A DNA stretch of 64,000 bases from the NCBI GenBank assembly GCA_028689585.1, contig JAQVCW010000024.1, positions 1-64,000 of the forward strand, in the 5' to 3' direction. Of the stretch, positions 17,599-26,199 are shown piece by piece. The position numbers were made by a program, and so were the translations under genes. The DNA comes from Lachnospiraceae bacterium. GTDB taxonomy: Bacteria > Bacillota > Clostridia > Lachnospirales > Lachnospiraceae. The notes under the pieces were generated by a model that made no database searches, was not told where the DNA came from, and worked only from the letters and a program-made list of their open reading frames with translations. Within the stretch, counting starts at the first letter, position 1. The number at the start of each line of letters is the position of its first letter.

Positions 17599-18648
17599 TT
17601 GAAGATTCTTATTGCATTACTGATTTTTAGCTTGATTGTTATTATCCATGAACTGGGGCATTTTCTCCTGGCAAAATGGAATGGCGTTGTGGTCACGGAA
17701 TTTTCTCTTGGTATGGGGCCGAGAATTATAAGCTTCGACAAGGGCGGAACCAAATATTCCTGGAAGCTCCTCCCCTTTGGCGGATCCTGTATGATGCTGG
17801 GAGAAGATATGGAGGAAGAGGGAGAAGGGACTTTTGGCAGCAAATCAGTGTGGGCACGGATTTCGGTAATCGCAGCCGGGCCGATTTTTAATTTTATTCT
17901 GGCCTATGTATTATCTGTTTTTATCATTGGCAGCATTGGATTTGACCAGCCGGTTCTGCTAAATGTGAGTGAGGGCTACCCGGCGGCGGAGGCAGGAATA
18001 CAGGCAGGTGACACTATCACAAAAATCAATGGCAAGACTATTCGCCTGTACCGGGAAATTTCCAATTATGTGACATTTCATCAAAAGGAAATGCAGAAGG
18101 GAAAAACCTTGCAGGTGCAGTATGTACATGATGGTGAGACAAAAGTGGCGGAACTGACTCCGGTGGATAATGGAAGCGGACGTTATGTGATCGGAATTTC
18201 CGGCAGCACGAACAACCGGACGAAGGCAAATTCCCTGCAGGTGCTTAAGTACAGCGCATACGAAGTGAAATACTGGATCGATACCACCTTTGACAGCCTG
18301 AAGATGCTGCTGCAGGGCGGTGTAAAGCTGGACGATGTGTCAGGTCCGGTGGGCGTGGTGGATATGATCGGCGACACTTATGAAGAGAGCCAGGCGGACG
18401 GAGCTTTTTATGTATGGCTGAATATGCTGAATATTGCTATCCTGTTGACGGCGAATCTGGGAGTTATGAATCTGCTTCCGCTGCCGGCATTAGACGGCGG
18501 GCGTCTTGTGTTTCTGATTCTGGAAGCGATCAGAAGAAAGAGAGTCAACCCCGAAACAGAGGCGAAAATTCATTTTGCAGGTTTGATGCTTCTGCTTTTG
18601 CTGATGGTGGTTGTAATGTTTAATGATATAAAGAAGATTTTTTTGTAA
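17599..18648 (+). CDS. rseP: Site-2 intramembrane metalloprotease RseP/RasP
   Basis: 349 residues from TTG at 17599, preceded by CAGGTGG; an upstream TTG in the dxr tail would add six residues without a site. The zinc motif is HELGH, a PDZ domain lies at about 115-195, and the second site motif is NLLPLPALDGGRL. It cleaves transmembrane anti-sigma factors or signal peptides within the membrane. In spore formers a relative acts on sigma pathways. It is one base past the dxr stop and ends the operon. Confidence 0.93.
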   Translation: MKILIALLIFSLIVIIHELGHFLLAKWNGVVVTEFSLGMGPRIISFDKGGTKYSWKLLPFGGSCMMLGEDMEEEGEGTFGSKSVWARISVIAAGPIFNFILAYVLSVFIIGSIGFDQPVLLNVSEGYPAAEAGIQAGDTITKINGKTIRLYREISNYVTFHQKEMQKGKTLQVQYVHDGETKVAELTPVDNGSGRYVIGISGSTNNRTKANSLQVLKYSAYEVKYWIDTTFDSLKMLLQGGVKLDDVSGPVGVVDMIGDTYEESQADGAFYVWLNMLNIAILLTANLGVMNLLPLPALDGGRLVFLILEAIRRKRVNPETEAKIHFAGLMLLLLLMVVVMFNDIKKIFL

Positions 18649-18689
18649 ATAGGATGACAAATATATTTCGATGGAGGAGAACGTGGATT

Positions 18690-18976
18690 GAAGCACCTCA
18701 GATTTTGCAGGATCTGAGGCGGTGTTTCGGTCGTTCCCTTTGCGGGAGGTTTATGCTCTTATAAGCGGCAGACGGAAAAGTACTCCGCAGAAGAGCCCGA
18801 TCCTCCGTTGAAGGGTAACTCTTTAGCGAGAGGCAATCCTCTATTGAAAAGTGATTTTTCGATGAGACTGAGTAGCCACGCAGTATATGTCGTGGGAAGC
18901 AGGATAAGATCTGCAGCAGCAATTCAGCCTGAAATAGAAGAAGTGAGGTACTGTGCACGAAGAAAAAACAGTACAA
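18690..18976 (+). other. Unexplained structured non-coding block
   Basis: No convincing protein frame is present. The block has ordinary base composition and several perfect small hairpins, for example CCTCAGAT / ATCTGAGG (18697-18720) and GTACTGT / ACAGTAC (18949-18976). It could be a structured RNA or repeat debris. I do not match it to a named RNA family. Confidence 0.35.
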
Positions 18977-18984
18977 TAGTAAGC

Positions 18985-19350
18985 AGGGAAATCAAACCGA
19001 AAAAGAAAAGTGAAGATCAAAATAGAAGAACAAAAGTGAAAAATATAAGTTAAAAGCAAAAATAAAGGTGAAAAGCAAAAAGAAGAGCAAAAGTGAAACG
19101 CAAAATAAAACGCAAAATAAAACGCAAAATGAAAAACAAATGTGAGAAGCAAAATGAAAAACAAATGTGAAAAATAAAAGTTAAAAATTAAAGTGAAAAG
19201 CAAAAAGAAGAACAAAAGTGAAGAGTAAAAAAAAGAGTAAAAAAAGAAGAGCAAAAAAGAAGAACAAAAAAAGAAGAACAAAAAGAAAAGTAAGAGAGTA
19301 AGAACGAAAGAAAAAACGGGAAAACAAAAATAAATTATATATAAAAAGAG
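18985..19350 (+). repeat. Purine-rich low-complexity tract
   Basis: About 360 bases are almost only A and G on the plus strand, built from degenerate units such as AAGTGAAAAGCAAAA and ACGCAAAATAA, with all forward frames broken. The minus-strand open frame over it is a Phe/Leu artefact. It lies between the rseP operon and recA. Confidence 0.75.
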
Positions 19351-19353
19351 AAG

Positions 19354-19520
19354 TTGACAAAAATTAAGATACATGGTATTATGAATATAGGTAGTAATTC
19401 ATGGCCGTTCGGCTGTCATCCCCTGCAGGATAAAGTGAAAAATAAATACAGCTCCCGATAGGAGCGCCGCCCTCCATCAATGGAGCCGCCGCTTGTTAAC
19501 AGAAAAGAGCTTTTTTAGAA
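19354..19520 (+). ncRNA. Candidate small RNA with strong promoter upstream of recA
   Basis: TTGACA (19354-19359) and TATTAT (19377-19382) are spaced 17 bases. Downstream are compact hairpins GCTCC-CGATA-GGAGC and CTCCA-TCAA-TGGAG separated by GCCGCC, and then a T run near 19510. No open frame of useful length follows, so an sRNA or a leader is suggested. Not assignable to a known family. Confidence 0.35.
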
Positions 19521-19543
19521 TTGAGATTCAGATAGTTTCTATT

Positions 19544-19765
19544 CACGGCAGCGTTCTCCTAGGAGTCATGAAGAGTAACTTCAGATATGCTACTATTCAC
19601 AGCCAATTTATGTTCAACACAATTTATACGTACCCATGGCTGTAAATAGTAACCTTCGCAGGCTCATTCCGAAATTTGCTGCGCAAATTGGAGCCTGCTC
19701 ACTCCTGCATCACTTTCTTACGACTCAAACAGCAAGTGTTTGAGTCTGCTGTGAACAGTAACTCA
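19544..19765. repeat. Cluster of inverted repeats related to the 61.5 kb palindrome
   Basis: It contains ACTATTCACAGCCA / TGGCTGTAAATAGT, CAGGCTC / GAGCCTG and the perfect hairpin GACTCAAACA / TGTTTGAGTC (near 19717-19741). The 18 bases at 19544-19561 are the exact reverse complement of 61543-61560, which starts another large palindrome. Confidence 0.65.
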
Positions 19766-19791
19766 GATATCACTTCGGTGAAATTTTGCGC

Positions 19792-19820
19792 TTGACAAGA
19801 AATGAAAAGTGTAATACTAT
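19792..19820 (+). promoter_or_regulatory. recA promoter
   Basis: TTGACA (19792-19797) and TACTAT (19815-19820) have a 17-base spacer, about 50 bases before the recA start. Confidence 0.75.
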
Positions 19821-19835
19821 GATAAAGAATAGAAA

Positions 19836-19849
19836 CGAACATAAGTTTG
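19836..19849 (+). promoter_or_regulatory. LexA (SOS) box of recA
   Basis: CGAACATAAGTTTG matches the Gram-positive LexA consensus CGAAC-N4-GTTYG. It lies between the recA promoter and the ribosome site, so LexA would block early elongation; damage-inducible recA is expected. Confidence 0.7.
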
Positions 19850-19867
19850 TATTTAAGGAGAGTAATT

Positions 19868-20941
19868 ATGGCCCAGGAAGATAAATTAAAAGCGTTGGAT
19901 GCTGCGCTGTCCCAGATTGAAAAACAGTTCGGAAAAGGTTCCGTGATGAAGCTTGGCGATTCTGGAAATCACATGAATGTAGAGACCGTTCCTACGGGGT
20001 CTTTGAGCCTTGATATTGCATTGGGGCTTGGAGGCATTCCCAAGGGACGTATTGTAGAGGTTTACGGACCAGAGTCCAGCGGTAAGACTACAGTGGCACT
20101 GCATATGGTTGCTGAAGTGCAGAAGAGAGGCGGTATTGCCGGCTTTATCGATGCAGAGCATGCTCTGGATCCCGCCTATGCCAAGAACATAGGTGTGGAT
20201 ATTGATAATCTCTATATTTCCCAGCCGGATAACGGTGAGCAGGCGCTGGATATTACGGAAACAATGGTACGCTCCGGTGCTATGGATATCATCATCGTGG
20301 ACTCTGTGGCGGCTCTGGTTCCGAAAGCGGAGATTGATGGAGACATGGGAGACTCCCATATGGGACTGCAGGCCAGACTGATGTCTCAGGCACTGCGAAA
20401 GCTGACCAGTATTATCAGCAAATCGAACTGTTCCGTTATTTTTATTAATCAGCTCCGTGAAAAGATCGGTGTAATGTTCGGTAGCCCGGAGACAACGACC
20501 GGTGGTCGTGCACTGAAGTTCTATGCTTCCATCCGTCTGGATGTCCGCCGGATTGAATCTCTGAAGCAGTCCGGTGAAGTGATCGGAAACAGAACCCGAA
20601 TCAAAGTGGTAAAGAATAAGATTGCACCTCCCTTTAAAGAGGCAGAATTTGATATTATGTTCGGAAAAGGAATTTCCAGGGAAGGGGATATTCTGGATCT
20701 GGCAGCGAAGATGAACGTAGTGAACAAGAGCGGCGCATGGTACGCATACAATGGTGAAAAGATCGGCCAGGGACGGGAAAATGCAAAGCTTTATTTAGCG
20801 CAGCATCCGGATGTGATGGAAGAAGTGGAAAAGAAGGTTCGTGTTGAATACAGCCTGGACGGTGCAGTAAAAGATGCTGAAGAGAATAAAAAGCCGGAAG
20901 AGGCAGCGCCGGAAGAACTCTCTGAAAATTCCAACGAGTAA
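19868..20941 (+). CDS. recA: Recombinase RecA
   Basis: 357 residues from the ATG at 19868, which follows AAGGAGAG; an upstream TTG extension is rejected. Walker A is GPESSGKTT, the L1/L2 loops are standard ([37 protein letters not shown]) and the C-terminus is acidic. It forms ATP-dependent filaments on single-stranded DNA, drives homologous recombination and triggers LexA self-cleavage. Followed by its regulator recX. Confidence 0.97.
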   Translation: MAQEDKLKALDAALSQIEKQFGKGSVMKLGDSGNHMNVETVPTGSLSLDIALGLGGIPKGRIVEVYGPESSGKTTVALHMVAEVQKRGGIAGFIDAEHALDPAYAKNIGVDIDNLYISQPDNGEQALDITETMVRSGAMDIIIVDSVAALVPKAEIDGDMGDSHMGLQARLMSQALRKLTSIISKSNCSVIFINQLREKIGVMFGSPETTTGGRALKFYASIRLDVRRIESLKQSGEVIGNRTRIKVVKNKIAPPFKEAEFDIMFGKGISREGDILDLAAKMNVVNKSGAWYAYNGEKIGQGRENAKLYLAQHPDVMEEVEKKVRVEYSLDGAVKDAEENKKPEEAAPEELSENSNE

Positions 20942-20964
20942 ATAACTGTGGCCGGAGGCAATGG

Positions 20965-21558
20965 ATGCTGGTAACGAAGATTGAAGAGACATCGGGGAAA
21001 AAACGCAGAATCTATTTAAATGATGAACCTGCATTTTTATTATATTACAGTGAAATTTCCAGATTTCATATCAAAGAAAATCAGGAATTACCCGAGATCA
21101 TAGAAAAAGAGATTTACAGCACAGTTTTGTCCAAGAGGGCAAAGCTGCGCTGCATGTATCTGCTGAAGTCCATGGACAAGACAGAGTCTCAACTGCGGCA
21201 GAAGCTTTTGAAGGATGAGTATCCGGAAGAGATCATAGAAGAAGCGATTGCCTATGTGAAGAGCTACCACTATGTGGATGATGCAAGGTATGCCCTGCAT
21301 TATATTGAGTATAAAAAATGGAGCAGAAGCCGCCAGCAGATCAAGTATGACCTGATGGGAAAAGGAATTTCCACTGATTTGATTGAAGCAGCCTGGGATG
21401 AGACAGAACCGGTGGATGAGACACTGCAAATCAGGAAATGGGCAGATAAAAAACACTTTGATCCGGAAAATGCAGATCGGAAAGAGACACAGAAATTTTT
21501 TCAGTTTTTAATGAGAAAAGGTTTTTTACTGTCTGATATTAAGAAAGCATTGACATGA
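20965..21558 (+). CDS. recX: RecA regulator RecX
   Basis: 197 residues, basic and helical, built of three-helix repeats: KLLKDEYPEEIIEEAIAYVK, the YVDDARYALHYIE core and RSRQQIKYDLMGKGIS. These are the features of RecX, which caps or destabilises RecA filaments. It lies 23 bases after recA and is probably read from the recA promoter. Confidence 0.88.
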   Translation: MLVTKIEETSGKKRRIYLNDEPAFLLYYSEISRFHIKENQELPEIIEKEIYSTVLSKRAKLRCMYLLKSMDKTESQLRQKLLKDEYPEEIIEEAIAYVKSYHYVDDARYALHYIEYKKWSRSRQQIKYDLMGKGISTDLIEAAWDETEPVDETLQIRKWADKKHFDPENADRKETQKFFQFLMRKGFLLSDIKKALT

Positions 21559-21578
21559 CATGCGAAAAAGTATAAAAT
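21550..21578 (+). promoter_or_regulatory. Promoter of rny
   Basis: TTGACA (21550-21555) and TAAAAT (21573-21578), 17-base spacer, overlapping the end of recX. It gives RNase Y a transcription start independent of the SOS-controlled pair. Confidence 0.6.
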
Positions 21579-21625
21579 TATAATGTTGTTTACGAACAAT
21601 GAAAATTAAATAAGGAGGTGCTCCT

Positions 21626-23182
21626 GTGCCTGATGCAGTAATGATTATAATTGCTGTTTTAATCACACTGGTTATCGCGGTACCTGTTAGCTGTATTGCT
21701 GCCATTAACTACAGAAAGAAAATTGTAGAGTCAAAACTTGGCAGTGCGGACGAAAAAGCCCGGCAGATAATAGATGATGCGTTAAAATCGGCAGAGACAA
21801 AGAAACGTGAAGCCCTTCTGGAAGCGAAAGAAGAGTCTTTGAAGATGAAGAATGAATCTGAAAAAGAAACTCGGGAACGCAGAACAGAATTGCAGCGTTA
21901 TGAGAAGCGTGTATTGTCGAAAGAAGAAAGTGTAGACAAGAAAGCGGATGCTTTGGAACGTCGTGAAACCGGAATAACAGCAAAAGAAGAAGAGCTGAAA
22001 AAGAAACGTGCAGAAGTTGAAAAGCTTTCTGGACAGAGAGTACAGGAACTGGAACGAATCTCAGGTCTTACCTCCGAACAAGCAAAAGAATATCTTTTAA
22101 AAACTGTTGAAGATGAAGTGAAAACTGACACTGCCAAGCTCTACAAAGAACTTGAAAGCAGAGCCAAAGAAGACGCCAACAAAAAGGCAAAAGAATATGT
22201 GGTCACAGCCATTCAGCGATGCGCTGCAGACCATGTAGCTGAAACAACGATTTCTGTTGTTCAACTTCCAAATGATGAAATGAAAGGAAGAATCATTGGA
22301 CGAGAGGGAAGAAATATCCGAACTCTTGAAACCATGACAGGTGTGGATCTGATTATTGATGATACGCCTGAAGCAGTTATTTTGTCTGGCTTCGATCCAA
22401 TTAGAAGGGAAGTAGCCAGAATTGCCCTTGAAAAACTGATTGTGGACGGACGAATCCATCCGGCCAGAATCGAAGAGATGGTGGAAAAGGCACAAAAAGA
22501 AGTAGATACAATGATTCGCGAAGAAGGCGAAGCTGCTACTTTGGAAGTGGGCGTACATGGTATCCATCCGGAACTGGTACGGCTGCTGGGCCGAATGAAG
22601 TTCAGAACCAGTTATGGTCAGAATGCATTGAAACATTCTCTGGAAGTGGCACATTTATCCGGTCTTCTCGCAGGAGAGATTGGTGTGGATGTCCGCATGG
22701 CCAAACGTGCTGGTTTGCTGCATGACATTGGTAAATCCATTGACCACGATGTAGAGGGATCCCATATTCAGATTGGTGCTGATCTGTGCAGAAAGTACAA
22801 GGAATCACCGACCGTCATCAATGCGGTAGAGGCTCATCATGGCGATGTAGAGGCGGAATCTTTGATTGCATGTATTGTACAGGCTGCAGATACGATTTCT
22901 GCTGCCAGACCGGGTGCAAGAAGAGAAACGCTGGAAACATATACAAACAGATTAAAACAGTTGGAAGATATTACGAACACCTTTAAAGGGGTGGAGAAGT
23001 CATTTGCTATTCAAGCGGGTAGAGAGATTCGAATTATGGTTGTTCCAGATCAGATCAGTGATGCAGATATGGTGATAATGGCCAGAGACATTGCAAAACA
23101 GATTGAAGCAGAGCTGGAATATCCGGGCCAGATCAAAGTAAGTGTAATCCGGGAATCAAGAGTAGTGGATTATGCAAAATAA
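21626..23182 (+). CDS. rny: Ribonuclease Y
   Basis: 518 residues with a GTG start after AAGGAGGTG. An N-terminal membrane helix (residues 3-25) is followed by a long coiled coil (about 35-180), a KH domain with [15 protein letters not shown], and an HD domain with the metal residues in [12 protein letters not shown]. It is the membrane-anchored endonuclease that starts mRNA decay in Firmicutes. Length and order are standard. Confidence 0.96.
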   Translation: MPDAVMIIIAVLITLVIAVPVSCIAAINYRKKIVESKLGSADEKARQIIDDALKSAETKKREALLEAKEESLKMKNESEKETRERRTELQRYEKRVLSKEESVDKKADALERRETGITAKEEELKKKRAEVEKLSGQRVQELERISGLTSEQAKEYLLKTVEDEVKTDTAKLYKELESRAKEDANKKAKEYVVTAIQRCAADHVAETTISVVQLPNDEMKGRIIGREGRNIRTLETMTGVDLIIDDTPEAVILSGFDPIRREVARIALEKLIVDGRIHPARIEEMVEKAQKEVDTMIREEGEAATLEVGVHGIHPELVRLLGRMKFRTSYGQNALKHSLEVAHLSGLLAGEIGVDVRMAKRAGLLHDIGKSIDHDVEGSHIQIGADLCRKYKESPTVINAVEAHHGDVEAESLIACIVQAADTISAARPGARRETLETYTNRLKQLEDITNTFKGVEKSFAIQAGREIRIMVVPDQISDADMVIMARDIAKQIEAELEYPGQIKVSVIRESRVVDYAK

Positions 23183-23196
23183 TCAGCTTTAAAATA

Positions 23197-23250
23197 AAAG
23201 AAGATGCGATAAGCAAGATAGATGTGCTTATCTCATCTTCTTTATTTTTG
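23197..23250 (+). terminator. Strong terminator after rny
   Basis: AAAGAAGATG-CGATAAGCA pairs with TGCTTATC-TCATCTTCTTT and is followed by TATTTTT. Confidence 0.8.
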
Positions 23251-23308
23251 GAATTTTTCCACAGGCTCTGCCATAGAATGAAAAGAGACAGTGGGAGTGC
23301 AGAAAAAA

Positions 23309-23887
23309 ATGAAAAAGGACAGAACAAATCTGCTGTTTGCTATGATTGGAATTGGTATTCTGACGGGAATATTGCTGCCAAGATGGATCTGGACAAATCC
23401 GGGAATCAGGATGGAGCTGTTAAATACGAATTCTCTTCGCAGTTACATAACGCTGGAGGTTGACAGCAGATATTTGTTTTTTCATATTCTGGGAAAGAGA
23501 GTATGTGCCATGCTGCTCTTATTTTTCGGAACATATACGGCGGCAGGCTTCTGGGTATTTGCTGCTTTTTTTCTATCTATGGGAATTTCTTTCGGAATTC
23601 TGCTTTCCCTGTCGGTATGGCAGATGGGATACTTTGGGATTTTCTTCATGTTGTGTGCATTGATACCACAGTGGGCACTTTATGGAATAGCAGGTTATCG
23701 CATGACCTGCTTTATGGAAAAAAGAAGAATGCGTACCATCATCTGCAAAGAAAATATTGTGGCCACCTATTACAGAAAGACCATGCTGGAATTTACCATT
23801 ATACTTGCAGTTACTTTGACCGGCTGTTTTACCGAGGCATATATGAATCCATGGATTTTAAAAAATATATTAAATTTTTATTTTTAA
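23309..23887 (+). CDS. spoIIM: SpoIIM-like stage II sporulation membrane protein
   Basis: 192 residues from ATG 23309; a GTG at 23291 would add six residues. There are five to six hydrophobic helices, with a first helix LLFAMIGIGILTGILLP and a long polytopic middle. Size, topology and placement directly ahead of xerD match spoIIM of spore formers, a component of the engulfment DMP peptidoglycan hydrolase complex (SpoIID-SpoIIM-SpoIIP). Assignment rests on topology and gene order rather than on catalytic motifs; a generic membrane protein is the alternative. Confidence 0.6.
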   Translation: MKKDRTNLLFAMIGIGILTGILLPRWIWTNPGIRMELLNTNSLRSYITLEVDSRYLFFHILGKRVCAMLLLFFGTYTAAGFWVFAAFFLSMGISFGILLSLSVWQMGYFGIFFMLCALIPQWALYGIAGYRMTCFMEKRRMRTIICKENIVATYYRKTMLEFTIILAVTLTGCFTEAYMNPWILKNILNFYF

Positions 23888-23990
23888 GTAATTTACCAAA
23901 TATGGTAGAAAGAGAAACGGCAGGAATCGACATCTTGTTGTTATAGTGAAAAATGCCTGAAAAATGGGGAAAACAGGGAAAAAATAACCG

Positions 23991-24019
23991 TTGATTTTGT
24001 CCGGGAAAGTGATTATAAT
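23991..24019 (+). promoter_or_regulatory. Promoter of xerD
   Basis: TTGATT (23991-23996) and TATAAT (24014-24019), 17-base spacer. Confidence 0.6.
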
Positions 24020-24142
24020 GGGCTAATCATGAATAAGCAGGGGAGAGCATAGTAACAAGGGGACTGTGTTTTTTTGCGCCAATTTGTAATAAAGTGCATT
24101 TCTCCTTCTTTAAGGAGAGATAGAGAATTAGGAGTTTGGAGT

Positions 24143-25027
24143 ATGGAATGTGAATTAACCCTGTTTATCAATTATTTAACAGAAGAGAAAAAAGCGTCTT
24201 CCAGTACAGTGTCATCTTATCAGAGAGATTTGAAAAAAATGGATCATTACCTGCAGCTTCATGGTGTGAGAGATGTGGAAAATATAACCGTAACCACTTT
24301 AAATTCTTACATCCTGTATCTGGAAAAGCAGGGCCTTTCGGTATCTACGGTATCCAGAAGCATTGCTTCCATGAAGGCTTTCTTTCACTATGCATTTCGT
24401 CAGAGAAAAATCGATCAGGACCCTACGGAACAGATTAAGGCACCCCATATCGAAAAAAAACTGCCGGGAGTGCTCACCATGGAAGAAACAGTACGTCTCT
24501 TAAGGCAGCCATCCGGGGGCAGTCCGAAGGAACTGCGGGATAAGGCGATGCTGGAGCTGCTTTATGCAACCGGCATGAGGGTGTCAGAATTGATTTCTCT
24601 CAGGACAGAAGACATTAATCTGCTCATGAACTACCTGGTCTGCCGGGATGGAGAGAAAGAGCGGGTTATTCCATTTGGCCGTCCGGCCAGAGATGCTTTG
24701 GAGCAGTACTATAGCGGGGGCCGGAAGATACTTTTGAAGGGCAATGAGAGCGGGGCTGTGTTTGTAAACTGCTTTGGACATGCCATGAGCCGCCAGGGCT
24801 TCTGGAAGCTGATTAAGCAGTATGCGGACAAGGCAGGTATTACAAAGGATATCACGCCTCAGACGCTGCGCCATTCCTTTGCAGCCCATCTGGTACAGAA
24901 TGGTGCCGATTTAAAAGCAGTACAGGAGATGCTGGGGCACTCGGATATCTCCACTACACAGATCTATATGGACATGAATGCAGACAGAGTCCGCGGCGTT
25001 TATACGCAGGCGCATCCAAGAAGATAA
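24143..25027 (+). CDS. xerD: Tyrosine recombinase XerD
   Basis: 294 residues from ATG 24143 (TAGGAG upstream); the longer frame from 24074 lacks a site and exceeds the family size. An N-terminal SAM-like core-binding domain is followed by the catalytic domain with Arg in TGMRVSEL, LRHSFAAH, LGHSDISTTQ and the Tyr nucleophile in QIYMD. The usual HxxR box reads QTLR, so the first catalytic His is Gln. It acts with XerC at dif to resolve chromosome dimers. Confidence 0.92.
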   Translation: MECELTLFINYLTEEKKASSSTVSSYQRDLKKMDHYLQLHGVRDVENITVTTLNSYILYLEKQGLSVSTVSRSIASMKAFFHYAFRQRKIDQDPTEQIKAPHIEKKLPGVLTMEETVRLLRQPSGGSPKELRDKAMLELLYATGMRVSELISLRTEDINLLMNYLVCRDGEKERVIPFGRPARDALEQYYSGGRKILLKGNESGAVFVNCFGHAMSRQGFWKLIKQYADKAGITKDITPQTLRHSFAAHLVQNGADLKAVQEMLGHSDISTTQIYMDMNADRVRGVYTQAHPRR

Positions 25028-25032
25028 ACTTA

Positions 25033-25067
25033 TGCAAAGAGGCAGTTTCGCAGGAAACTGCCTCTTT
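25033..25067 (+). terminator. Terminator after xerD
   Basis: GCAAAGAGGCAGTTT pairs with AAACTGCCTCTTTG around a six-base loop, with TTGTTCTC after the stem. Confidence 0.7.
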
Positions 25068-25200
25068 GTTCTCGCATAGGAAAGAGCACCTATGCGAGAA
25101 CAGCCTGCGGCTCCTGAATGCGCAGCTTCGCGCGCGGAACAAAAGCTGTGCTGCCCCAAAAACTGGATGGCGGGATGGACGAAGCACACTTTTGTTTCGC
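25067..25200 (-). repeat. GCGC-rich repeat (reverse copy)
   Basis: The hairpin GTTCTCGCATAGG...CCTATGCGAGAAC at the left end is followed by a GC-rich core with TTCGCGCGCGGAAC and a right end GAAGCACACTTTTGTTTCGC. The reverse complement matches 48287-48380 upstream of the Y-family polymerase. The gap to deoD is otherwise AT-rich promoter DNA. Confidence 0.7.
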
Positions 25201-25227
25201 AAATGTAATGAATAAGTAAAATATTAA

Positions 25228-25256
25228 TTGAAAACAGTTGGATTCCAACTCATAAT
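25228..25256 (+). promoter_or_regulatory. Promoter of deoD
   Basis: TTGAAA (25228-25233) and CATAAT (25251-25256), 17-base spacer. The string GATTCCAA occurs at 25240 and again at 25309, a possible regulator repeat. Confidence 0.5.
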
Positions 25257-25344
25257 ATGCTATATTAATGACAGATTGGTGTCCATATCTTGTGCAAAAA
25301 ACACAAAAGATTCCAATCTATAAATGATTAAGGAGGATTTGACT

Positions 25345-26049
25345 ATGGCAACACCACATAACACTGCGAAGAAAGGCGATATTGCCGAGACCGTGCTTCT
25401 CCCGGGAGATCCGCTGAGAGCAAAATTTATAGCTGAGAATTTTTTGGAGAATGTGATCCAATTCAATTCCGTCCGGAACATGTTTGGCTACACCGGAACC
25501 TATCAGGGAAAAAAAGTATCCGTGATGGGAACTGGTATGGGATGTGCATCCATTGGCATTTATTCGTATGAGCTGATTCATTTTTATGATGTAAAGAATC
25601 TGATCCGCATCGGTTCCTGCGGAGCCATGCAGGAAAGCGTGAAACTGGGAGATATTGTGATGGCGATTGGTGCTAATACAGATACTAATTATGCGCACCA
25701 GTATCAGCTTCCCGGAACGATCTCAGCCACAGCATCCTACAAACTGCTGGTAAAAGCACAGCAGTCAGCCGAGAAAAATGGTTTTCCATATGTAGTCGGC
25801 AATGTATTATCCTCTGATATTTTCTATGGAGAGACGTCGGAATGGAAAACATGGGCAAAGATGGGCACGCTGGCCGCAGAGATGGAAAGCTTTGCACTTT
25901 ACTGCAACGCAGCCAGAGCCGGGGTCAATGCACTTGGTATTTTTACGGTATCGGATTCTATGGTTACCGGTGAAGGGATGTCTCCGGAAGAACGTCAGGT
26001 TGGTTTTACCAATATGATGAAGGTGGCATTGGAGACTGCCTGCGAATAA
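25345..26049 (+). CDS. deoD: Purine-nucleoside phosphorylase, DeoD type
   Basis: 234 residues from ATG 25345, with AAGGAGG in front; an in-frame ATG at 25324 precedes that site and is rejected. It has the hexameric trimer-of-dimers signature: LPGDPLRAKFIAENFL, GTGMGCASIGIYSYEL, RIGSCGAM and the substrate site EMESFALY with the catalytic Asp in VSDSMVTGE. It splits purine ribo- and deoxyribonucleosides to base and pentose-1-phosphate. It heads a nucleoside import and salvage region. Confidence 0.95.
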   Translation: MATPHNTAKKGDIAETVLLPGDPLRAKFIAENFLENVIQFNSVRNMFGYTGTYQGKKVSVMGTGMGCASIGIYSYELIHFYDVKNLIRIGSCGAMQESVKLGDIVMAIGANTDTNYAHQYQLPGTISATASYKLLVKAQQSAEKNGFPYVVGNVLSSDIFYGETSEWKTWAKMGTLAAEMESFALYCNAARAGVNALGIFTVSDSMVTGEGMSPEERQVGFTNMMKVALETACE

Positions 26050-26199
26050 AAAGGGAATGTGTATCATTCCAACAAAGCTGATTTGACCGAAAAGAAAGCC
26101 TGCCTATGGATAAGACGGGATTTAAGATGTATATTTCGGACAAATGAGCGGAGGATACTTTAGATAGCATAATAAAAGCAAAGTGAGAGGAGAAACAAA

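Noticed and set aside
18841-19374. 177-residue minus-strand open frame
   Set aside because: It is the complement of the purine tract and gives a Phe/Leu run with no ribosome site or plausible fold.
25228-25344. Purine riboswitch ahead of deoD
   Set aside because: No match to the conserved junction and loop sequences of guanine/adenine riboswitches; only a promoter and a short repeat are visible.
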